Below, piece after piece: positions 38,493 through 50,400 of a stretch of DNA of 64,000 bases. Position numbers and translations under genes: made by a program. The stretch covers positions 124,001 through 188,000 of the forward strand of contig JASANE010011638.1 of the NCBI GenBank assembly GCA_030248225.1. Reading direction: 5' to 3'. Positions within the stretch are counted from its first letter, which is position 1; every line of letters begins with the position of its first letter. This stretch comes from Trileptium ribeirensis. Taxonomy: Eukaryota > Nematoda > Enoplea > Enoplida > Thoracostomopsidae. The notes under the pieces are model-generated. The model did not search any database and was not told the DNA's origin. It worked only from the letters and a program-made list of their open reading frames with translations.

Positions 38493-41400
38493 CTGAAAAT
38501 AAAAATAGTTTACGAAAAACTTTTACTTTTACGGCTGCGATACCAGAATTAAACCAATTTTTATAGTTTTTGTCTAATACGTTGTTCACAGAGATCTGGG
38601 TGCCCGAATTGCGCACCATGAATTATAGCCACGATATAGTATAAAAATGTTATTGTGAGCACATTTAAAATTTCGATGCATAGCATCATGCTAAAGTAAT
38701 CCTGAGAGGCATCATTCATATACTAACCCTTAGCCTAAGCTTAAGTCTTACAAGAGGGATATACTAACCCTAACTCGGGGTTCTGTTGCCCGCCGAGCTC
38801 CCGCTCTAAGCTTTTCTTTTTCTAATGCTATAATGTAACGCCCTTCAGGATTACTTGGGCCAGATCGGCAATACCATCAGAAATTTGTTGCAGCTACATA
38901 AGAGTTGTAGCTTTATTGCTAATACGAAGAAGGTGGAATAACGAGCTATGTAGGACTATTAGCTTTTTGGCACACAGAATAAAAAAGTTTGGCCCTAATT
39001 CCTTTGGGGGGGGGGGAAATTCAGGGAAGGGGCCCACCATCTTTTCAGCTATGCCCCCATAGTCTCTGGACCCCCAATCATCTCATACTCCCAAAACTGA
39101 TTGCTTCGCAATCAGGGTCGCCCCTTTTCAGCTATACCTGAGATGCTTTCCATTATTCTGGGATTGGGAGGGTTTTGGCGGCTTTAAAAAGCGATTTTCC
39201 CTTAACAGTTTTGCGCATTGGAGTAAAACAAATCGTTCGCAACAGTAAACACTTAACCTGCTATAAATGAGACCAATTTCACCATTCAAAAAGTTATACT
39301 ATATATCAAACACACAGTGAGAAATTCAAAATGTATTTCCACAAAATCTAGTTATCTCAGCAAAAACAAACTTTCTGCTTATTGCAATGAACAAAAAATG
39401 ACAGCAGCTAAAATTACATAGCTACCATGTAGTCCAGGGCGTCAGCGGTGGAATGATCCCGAGCGTAGTTCAGTTGAACTTTCGTTCCCTGTACGGCAAC
39501 TGGACTTTTCGATGTAATGTTTTCTGCAAGTTTTAATGCCATCTCGACGCCTTCGTTCTTAGTGCTGCATACGTGTGACACAAAACCTAAAAGCATAAAG
39601 TACAAGACAACATAATAGTAGTAATACATCGTACATTGATTAATATCATGCTCAAGAAATACTAGTTATAATCAGGATTAAGTACATATAAAATCGAAAG
39701 CAGGCGAAACCGAATGAAACCGCTATCGATCATCGTTTTCGCAATTCGCCAAATTTAAACGAAGTAACTTGATTTTAAGTCGAGAAGAATTTTTATTTAT
39801 TTTAACGCATTGGAATTTCGTTATATTAAACGCAAACGAACGACTGTCGTTTAACTTAAATAAGTTCACTTTTTATTACCAAATTCTGATTGTAACTATA
39901 TGTAAAGGGCCTCCACTTTATTTTCAGATATCCCGCACAGCGTCACTGTTTTTTGTCTATTGCTCCTGTTTAACATATTTAAGTTTCCTTATGAAGGTTT
40001 ACAAATACGTACATATTATCTGGAAACCTCGCGTGTTTCCAAGGCTGGAATATCGTTGTAACTATTTTTGGTATATGGCTAAGCTGCAATTTTTCAGTCT
40101 GCAGCTTACCAAACATTGTGCGTTTCGGTTTCACAAAGCTTGTAATGTTTCGTTTCGGACAGAAACCGCCGTTGTAGCAACACGACTCAATTTAAATTAA
40201 CTTTGAATTAAAAATTTTTGGTTTCCTTTATCCTATTGATAGAGATAAATTTGTGGTTTATGCGTTTTCCATGTTATTCTCGAATGTTTCCTGGTTCAGA
40301 GTACACTACCATGTAGTTTTTCACCTGTTAAGACACAAAGAATGACATAACAAATTTTTTTCAAAAATCCCGTTTCGAAGCTAACAATTTGATGAGTTAC
40401 ATAGAGGTTTGTTTAAAGTTTCGTCGAAGCTAAGTCAAAGATGTATCTGGATCGTTTTAAAAAATCAGTACATTAGCCACACAATAGCTATCTGAAAAAC
40501 ATAGAATTCTGACAATTTTTGCGTTACCCATGCAGAGCTCGAAAGTTCCATCATTAATTTGTTAAAATCCAGCGCCCTTAATTCCGATCCAGGTACCCGC
40601 GGTTTATTTCACCAAGTTAAATTCTCAACATTCCTAAATGTCAGTGGAATACGGCTAGGTTTATGTATTGCTTTAGGATTAAGTGCACAATTTTCTTAAC
40701 CATATTCTATAAACAGTAATTCTAACGCAACTTGCATACATTTTTTAAGTGAAATTAGGGCTTGTTCATACACTAAAATAATTTTGTTGTCCCCAGTGTC
40801 GATAAGTAGCTGTCTGAGACGGGAGTTGTTAGTAAACTTCGCCAAAACCGTGTCGTACATAAAACTGTGATTCAGCTCATGCAATTAATCTGCCAGAACA
40901 GTTAATACTAGTAACTCGCACGCGACATTGAAGAGGAGCGAGTGTGGTTTCATCAAGTGGTAATTTTGTGAAATCACCTTTGTGTTTGACGTATATACTA
41001 TACTAAAACCTATGTAACCCTGAGCGCAAACAAAAATGTCGGCGACCCTAAACCATCGAAACTAACTGAAAACGCACGAAGTATTCGTTTTAGTATAGAT
41101 AAACCGAACCGTCATATTCAGCATGCCGAAAAACATAACATTCTTGATGCCCAGTATGCGATACGTAAACAGAAACTATAATCTAGAAATCGGGTTCATC
41201 GACCTAAACCCATTGAAAACATCTGAAATGGTAAGAAATATTCGTGTTGAGCTCTAGATAACCAAACCATCGTCTTCAGTGTGTCGAAAAATGTATATCG
41301 ATCATTCTTGATGCCCTGCAAGCAATAAATAGCCAAACAAATGAAAACACACTACATTTTGGAAATCGGGTTCGAGTAAAAAACTGGAAGCCGCATGAAA

Positions 41401-44400
41401 AGGTATAATATAGTCAAGTTGAACTCTAAATAGCAGTCACCGTAGTCAGCGTGCTTAATGACCTAATAGACCCTCGCTGTACGGTAAAACGCAATAACGT
41501 GCCGGAATTTGAAAAATCGCCATTGCTGGCAAAGGCTCGAAGAACCATATTTGGGCGCAAAGAGAGGGGTTGGGAGTGGCCACATAAAAAGCACTGTCAG
41601 CAAAGTTGTACATCTCTAGTTCTGCTTGGTGATCTCGGTTTTTCGATACGACGCCTGTGTCGCAAGATATGGGCTGCGAAAAAGTGGTCCCCTATGACCA
41701 AATTTGTGAACGAACTGTTAAAAACAGTTTTTTTTGACATTTTGACACCAAAGATGGGTTTGGAGCTGCTCGCTTTCAATGCTATCGAATAAAAAGTTTT
41801 TTTATCGAAATCCATCAACCCGAAGATGAGCTATGAATGACAGAAACAGACAAAAATAAATTTTCATGATTTTCCCCTACCGCCGACAGCGGAAAACCCC
41901 AGACCACACGTACAGGACAGATGAGAATTACAATAATTTTGGCTCTTGCCACTTTTAACAATACGTTATACGTTGAGTAAAACAATACAGCTTAATGCTT
42001 GGGATTCTCAGTCCCAACCTGTGCTTATTTAAGACTTACATAAGGCCTGAAACTTAGGCTACGGTTTCGCCTACCACGAACGATCTGATAATGACTTACA
42101 CCCTTCATGGTTATATTGGCCATAAGTTACTGTTAATATGAAAAAGGCAGACACCCGACTACGGGACTATATAAGTAAACTGTTCAAAGAACTAAACATT
42201 AAAATCGTACATTCACGGTCAGAATTAACTTACTCAGGCACGCTAAGCACAAACACGCACTAGAGGCCACATACTTTGCATTTGCGTGAGTTTTCGTGCA
42301 GTTAATTCTGTCCGTGAATATATGTGTAAGTTGCTGAATGCAGCAGAACATGCAGATGTTACCTATGATCAATAAAATCATGAACAGTTGCATAGCATGT
42401 AGTTGTATCCGTGCAATCACGATCGCATTCATCTACATACATTACGTTGTTCAAATTTGATTTTACAATATACGAATTTTTTATATTAATGCTAGTACCT
42501 TATCATACAAAAAGTATCCGGTCTCTGATGTAACCTATAAAGTCGGCATATTTTGTTTATTCCATGATTGACTTCTGGAATGCCCGATCTTTATAGCGAT
42601 TTAGAATTTTTCTATAAAATAATAATTACACTAATGTGACAATCTAACTCGTGCAGTCTAACTGCCGCCTGTGTATGTTCCGGCGAGAGGGTATCTGACC
42701 CAAGGGTTCCGCTGGATTCGCCCTTGAAACCCATCATATCCCATAGATGTATATCATGTTGCCCATAGGTGTTCGTTAGGAGGTTACCGCTCTTGAGAAT
42801 CGCATTTCCCCCGCGGAAGCTGCACATCCACCTCCTCACTCTCCCCCGACGCGCGGCGAAAGCGCGCAGAAAATATTACGGATTCAGGCTAAATCTGGGA
42901 AGAATTTCGTAATACATAATTAGCTCAAATTACCAATAATTTAAGAGAAATTGTCTTGGTCACGTCAATATGCTCGATCACTTGATCATATAGTGGAAAA
43001 TAGGGGTCTAGTCTTCCCACCCCTCCCCCCGATCGACGGCCATGAGATAATTTTGCTCGCGCATAAAATATACACGTTAAAAACACGAAAAGAAATATAT
43101 TCACAGTGTATGTAGTTCAATATGTATATATTTATATAGTAGATGCATATTATACTGCAGCTATAATTGTTTGTGACATCGAAACTCATTACTGAGCTAA
43201 CCATGGAACTACGTATAGTTTAATGCATGTTAATTACCTAAAGTTTTGGCTTCGCTTGCATCAAAGTTTCGACCCGTAAACGCTAATTCACGCAAGTGGC
43301 TATCGTTGCCAACGATGCGACCAACTCGTTGCAGAATACCAACGTCTGCGGCAAGCCCAAGCTGGACTTCCTGAAATTTTAAAGCAATTATAATTATCAA
43401 TTTATTTCTGTATTTAAGACGAGCCACAATTTTAATCTCGAATGCTTTCTCGATGTTCCTGTTATTAGCTGCATGAAAATGAAACTTATAACAAAATATT
43501 GATGTTACTGAAACAGTATCACAATATGACACAACGATTATTCGTACTAGACCTAAATGATACTATGCGAATTGTCATGCATGACTTTCATATCCTGCAT
43601 GGACAAAGGCCGGAAAGGTTGGAAAAGCACTGAATGGAACTTTGCAGTTAAAATGTTCTGGTTTTGCTACTCCACGAAGTATAATTGTAGTTTCTGATCA
43701 TGAACTACACTGTGGTGTTACCAATACTTTTAGGATCGCTACTTACTGTTATTGAAAATAGGCTACTCTACATAATTGTCTTTCAACGTTTTGTATGCCG
43801 ATGAAGCGTTTATGGTTACTATCCGCAAAGGCAGATAAAGCGTAAAATGAAATAACATATTTTGAAATATACTGAAACCTATATTCCGCGAATGATTGGC
43901 AACTTGTTCGGTGGATATTTAGATGCTGGCTTCTGAATTCGCTGAAAAGTTTGCCAGGGATCATAAACTGAGTGGCCTCCTGACTTAAATCGAGGCGCCC
44001 ACCGGCTTCAAAATCAAAAATTTTATATTTTTCATAAGAAAACACTAAAATATTTAATGGCCTCACAAACGCTGTAAAATCGTTTCTGCCGAGGTTAAAA
44101 CCAACTTTTGCTGAAAATAATCATCATTTTAACTTCATATAATTTTTTTGTTAAAATTGTCAAATTGTTATGTAATCTGGGGTATTTTTACCGGGTGAGG
44201 TAGATAATATTGCCAGGGGAGCCACAATTTTGACAGTGGGATCCAATTGCGGGCACCCAAAAAGCCAGCTTCCACCCCTGACCTTGGATAAGTTAGAGAT
44301 GGCGCGAGTACACATGGTATCGCGGTATGATTACCATAACTTGCTCTAGCTAGCCCTATGTGGCCGACTTAGCGTGCTCAGATTACTAGTAAGATGATAC

Positions 44401-47400
44401 AAAATTGTATCTCACTAAATTATCTATTGGACAGCGTTACTTCTGTTGCTATTCGCATGCACTGCTGTTCGCTATTCGGAAGACCTAGGATTGCAGGTCA
44501 AAATACGAATCGCAACCTTTGGAATTAACTTGATAAAGATTTTTCAAAACAGAGAACACAGTAAAGTACAAAAGTGGGCAAAACGCTTAGAATAATACCC
44601 AAAGCACCCTGATGCAAAATAGTATCAATGTTAGTAAACATTTATTTAATGTATAATTATTAATGTTAGTAAATATATTTATTTACTAACTTTAATCGAA
44701 AAAAATGCGTCAGCCGAAGCAATTCGAATATCCGAACCAGCAATCATATTGATACCACCTCCAACGCATGCTCCGTGGATAACGCTGATTATTGGCTTTC
44801 GGCACTGAAACAAAACAAACAGGCAACAATGCCGACGTTTTGGTACACGCTAATGATGGAATATTATCTAGGAAAAATTGCGATAATCATTTTATTTAAC
44901 AAACACTGAGGTATTTGCTAGAGTTGCATTTGGGTCCTGCTCCAGATATCCATTCCGGGTCCGGTTATTTTATTTTCCAAGGTCCGGATACGGGCCCGTG
45001 TCCGGGTACTGCTAAAAATACCCGGACTGCTTGTTTGTGATGCTTATACAATGGCGGATTTTAATACAAAACCTTCTGGTTGTAGCTCGCTCAGTTTAAT
45101 ATCCAGTGACATATTATGTTCAGTAATAGTCATGCTCGCCAAAAAGAAACATCTGATGACTGATCAAAATGTGAAATTCATGGTGTTCAGATATGCGATG
45201 GCTAATTTTCAGAATTTTATGCTCACTCGCTGCTATTTCACACGGAAGACGCAGGTAGTGTACAACTGTAGGAGCAACTTTTAATATGTGCCACATACAA
45301 TGTTAGTTGAATTGTGACTTGTACTTGATGTTAAATTATGTACTATACAATAGACCAGCCACTTTAAAACTCGAGGGGCAAAAATTTGTACCATTACTTT
45401 TATGGACGCCCTTTGAGCTTACCTTAAAGGCAATCCTATCTACCGTATCAGACTAGTGTAAGATATTGAACTATATAGTAGAAGAAAGGTTAAACGAAAG
45501 CATTTATATCTAAACAATACAACAGAGAGCACGTTTTGGTTACGTGTTGAATTCGAATGTTCCCCGTTGACACTGCGGCAAAGCGCCAACATCGATAAGG
45601 CAATCTGTGAAATGATCACTATGGACTACGAGCCATTTCGTGTTACATATATATTACCAGTCATATTGTTATTTTTAACATGTATATGTATAAAACTATA
45701 ACAAATATGTATGTATATTTATCATTTATCTGCGTAGTCCGGGTCCGGCTCCGGGTATTCGTCTTCAAAAATTCCGGGTTCGGGTCCGGTTATTTTATTT
45801 TGCAAGATCATGGTCCGGTACCGGGTACTAATTTTGAAAAGTTGCAATTCTAGTATTTGCTAAAATTTACGTCAAATCGACCCACTGGTTCTCACAGCTG
45901 CAGTTAAGTAGTTATTTAACTATAGTCCAATAATATACAAGTTAATACGCTTGCAGTCTTGTAGCTAAGTAAGTCGAACAACTTATTAGCAAGAAGTCCG
46001 ATTCGACCCGACCGTGGTCTTTAACTTCAATTAATAAATATTAGACACCAATACCCAACATGTTAATTTAGCATCAAAAAGAAATTGTTGAAATTTCTAC
46101 ACACTCTTTCCAGCGCTGTAAAACAGTCTTGGAGAAAGGTAACAACTCGCTTGAACGCTAATGCCCGTCGGGCAATGTCCAAATCGTCGGAATTCCATTC
46201 TTGTCCAAGCTGCATCAGAAAGTTGAAGTCGATACCTAAAATGTTGATACTAGGTTTTATTGATTGAAACTCTAAAAGTTGATTAACATCTAAAATATTG
46301 TTAATATAGTAAACAAGCGAGGCGCGAGAGAGTGGATCGCTCGAGATTTTGGGCCTATTTAAACTAGCAACTCTATCGACATTGCAGAACGTCGTGCGTA
46401 CACAGCCAATGAGCTCTCGATAGCATATGTCGATATGCTATATGTGGATATCACACAATACCGCACAAGTTAGAAACAAAACTAACACCGGCAATAAGTT
46501 TCCCATGCCCCTAAACCCTATCAGCAACGTAACAGTAAAATTGGGAATTTTGGGTCGATAAACCATGGTGGCGCCATACCCCCGTACCTACAGAACCATG
46601 GGTCGCAGAGCAAAATCAACACCAGTAATGAGTTTGCCATGCCCGAAAACCCCAAGTAAAACTTTTCAGCCGCCCAGGACGTCAGAACGAATTTTCGAAT
46701 TTTGGGTCGAGGAACCATGAGGGTGCCATACCTCAAACCAAGGGCGTAGCCGGGGGGGGGGGGGGTTGCGCGGGTCGTGACCCCGCCCCCTTTTGGTTCA
46801 GCCCCAAACAAATTTTTTTGAATGCTTCCTGTTGAAAATCGTGTCGGAAATTGTCCTAAGACTAGCCTCTCTCGCACTAGAAAACAATTACTTTCAACCG
46901 TATTTTTGACCAAACTTCACATTTTTGTAATAAAATTCTCTATTTTGGCAACAGTTACATTTTTACTTGTTTATGGCGTACTCAATATACCAATTCTGGA
47001 CCCCGTTTTCACATTTCTGAGTGTTACCCCCGCCCCCCTTTTAGGTACCCACTGTGGGCCGCGACCCCCCTTTCAAAATTTCTGGCTACGCCGTTGCCTC
47101 AAACACCATAACTCCAGAACCGGAGCTTTAATCGAAAAACAAAAAAGTGGCATCGGCATTTATCATTTTACTATGAAACAAAACCGCCACAGAATAATCT
47201 CGCTTCCGTGAAGGGTACTAAAATGAGGTGAAAAACCCTCGTTTTGACCTCTGACCCCGAACCATAGGGCGTCACTCTCGTACCCAAGGAACGATGGGTC
47301 ACAGCATCGGCAATGAATTTCCCATGCCCGAAAACCCCAGGTGAAATTTATCAGCCACCCAAGACGCCAGAACAAATTTTGGGTCTAGGAACTATTGGGG

Positions 47401-50400
47401 CGCCATACCCCTGTACCTCAAGCCCTATAAATCCAGAATTGGAGCCTTACTCGAAAAACAAAAAAGAGGCATCGGCATTTATCATTTTACTATGAAATAA
47501 AACCATATAGAGAAAAGAATTCGAAAGTTAAAAAACGGGGTAAAATGAGGCAAAAAAGCCACATTTTGAACCCTGACCCCGGAACCAGACCCTAAATCAA
47601 AAAACGTTCGGGGATGTACACGGTAAATCAACCCTGCCGGTTCGAATGAGCCCAATACCATGAAAAGCGGTTAAGTCGTTCCCGAGTTATGGCCGATCAC
47701 ACACATAGAGACGGAATTTAAAAGATTTCACCCCTGCAACACACAATATCCACTACGTTCTGATTAATAATAAATTCTATTTTTATAGCAAATTTATTTC
47801 GAGTGAGTCAAGAGCGAGAAACAATCATTTTTGTCAGGTACTGTATATAACTTAAATTGTTAAGCCAAATATCAAAATTTGGCGCCCGACCTTCAAATGG
47901 AATTAAAATTGCATAGGTGTGGATAACAAGTGATCTACCTTGAGATTCACCACCTCTTTTTGACCAGCTATATGGGACACTCTCTATAAACTAATTTTAA
48001 ATAGGTACGTATTAATTACAACCATTTCTAGTGCTAAAAAGGGACATTTTAGCAGAAAAATATTTTTATGACAGTTAAAATGTTCCTGAAAATATATAGT
48101 ATACGGAAAAATTTTATTTTCCCCACTTTGAAATTTTTCCCGAGAATGAACATGGGGCTCTTGAAAGTCTCCCCCTAGCTTTTCGGACATCTGTGGACAG
48201 GATAAAGGTATACTGCTAAAATTTCACATACATCTAACCAATTTGGTCATGTGTGTCGACAAGACTGCATCAGTCGACAGAAAGCGGAGCACCCATTGAA
48301 CATATTTTGAGCACAATATATATTCGAGATAATGAACCTAGCCCATTCGTTCGACCTTCGATTAACTGCTTGAAAATTTTGAAATTTTGTTTCGTTTCGT
48401 AATATTGTTCAGTAGCCGTTCGAAAAATGTATATAGAATATTGTAGGAGAAAGTTATATTAGAAAAGTGGATAATAGTACATATGAAGCATTTTTGTTTA
48501 GTCCGCCCAGCGTGTCACGATATAATACGATAAAGTTCGTCACTTTTATAGGCGGCGGAGCGGAGTAACGATGGGGGCCATGCCCCCCTACTTCTTACGG
48601 AGCTTGTTAAATTTTTTATCTTTTGCACGCCTGTGGACACAATCATGCAGGCGCTGCTGACCACAGACATTTTATTTGTTGCCAAATTTTGCAAAAGCTT
48701 TGGGCAAGTATAATTATATATATGTTGACGTGGAGACACCACAGATTGGGCAGGGCCAGTTTCATATTTCGCATTATTTGTTGCTTAAGTAGGAATGGTT
48801 TCTGGTATTTATTTTGTTGTAGTTTGTTGATCACGGAGTAGGAGGTCCTGGCCTTGATCGAAGGATCTCCTGCTGCCGCTACTACTGGTATTATGTTGCC
48901 GTATACGCTATGGTACTAGTCGGTAGTGGAACTACATTTGTGAGCGGAGCTTGGGCTGTGGCATTACGAATGTACTCAATTTTATGTTCTTCAAATAACT
49001 ACATTGCATAGGGCTTTATCATTGGTAAAAATATTATCTTTGAATTCTTCGACCCAAAAAACCTATAATGGTTTGATCGAAACGATTCTATTTCAATAAA
49101 TAACACAAATATTCCAAAATTCTCTATTTTAGCTGCATAAGCTTAACTAATTAGCTAATTACTAATTAATCACTCAAAATTTTTAATCCCAAATATCAGG
49201 TGCACACTCTGACATAATAGGCTTTCAAACAAAAAAAGTTTTTTTAAAATCGGTTCAGTGTTCTTGATGTCCGTCGGACCGAATGTACGAACGGACGGAC
49301 ATAGACTTTTTTGGTCACAGACAGAAATTAAAAACGCTTCGCTCGGCTTCACCTCGCTCCGCTCAATAACAATAACAATTATAGGGAGACGGCAGTGTCC
49401 CTACCATGTTTCATGCCTATATTGATGCATTTTTTGCTGGTAAGGATACACAACATGTAACAATTTTATGTACATGTTTCATGCAGGGATCATACAATTA
49501 TTCACGCGTCAATTGCATTAAACCTGGTCTTGAGGGTACTGATAATTTTAGCTTAATATGATTTAATTGCTAAACATCATAGTACTATATTCATCTACTA
49601 GATTAAAAGCGCGTTGTCGATGTGGAACGGTTACACGATAGTTAAGACCTACATAAAAATCCCTGGTATTCCGTGGCGTGCCCCCTACTTCTAAAAACGT
49701 TCCCCGCCTTGTCACTTTTAAAGATACCGCCTTAAATTACCATTCTAGCCAGCTCGTAAAGGCAAATTAAAACTGCACATTTATGACAAAACATTACACT
49801 TATACTCTGGAGTCACAGCTCAAAGAAATTGTTGATTTCGCTTGCTCGTATTCCTTGCTGGCGGCTAAAACATTTAAACCTTTAACGCCTGCGGTTGCTC
49901 AACAACTAATTACTTTTAACGCTTTGCGTCTTGAATTATGAGTATCGGTGAACAATTGGTCGCCGTGAAGTATCGATTCCCGAATGCTCGTGAGCAAGTT
50001 AGGTTTACTAACCACTGAGCTATCAATGAGCAATTATAATATAATTATAATATACTTAATTCCCACTCGAAAGGCAATAGTCATTTGTGTTAAAATAGCA
50101 CCCCTTTGCTATTATACTGTAAATCTCTATCTGCGATTGCCACGAAACGGAGATCAACACCCGCGCTCTATGTATACCTAATTTCAGGACTATTAATATT
50201 TTAATTAATAGTTGTAAATTCATCAATATAAAGCGGTAATCGGGTTTAAACTGTGTTAGCGTAGCATCAGCCAAAATCTTGTAGTTTATCCGCGTCCTGT
50301 ATATATTAATATTGCATTCTGTGCAAAAACATCCAATATCACGCCGCGCTATTATGCAGTATCTACCACAGTTTGATTTAGGTCACATCGTTGTGGAAAA

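Noticed and set aside
39769..40200. 143-residue open frame, + strand, in ECH1 intron 5
   Set aside because: It has no recognisable domain, an AT-rich composition giving mostly F, Y, L, I and N, and is antisense within an intron of a well-supported gene.
49960..50030. Functional tRNA gene
   Set aside because: The A box is perfect but the acceptor and T stems cannot pair, so I call it tRNA-like only.
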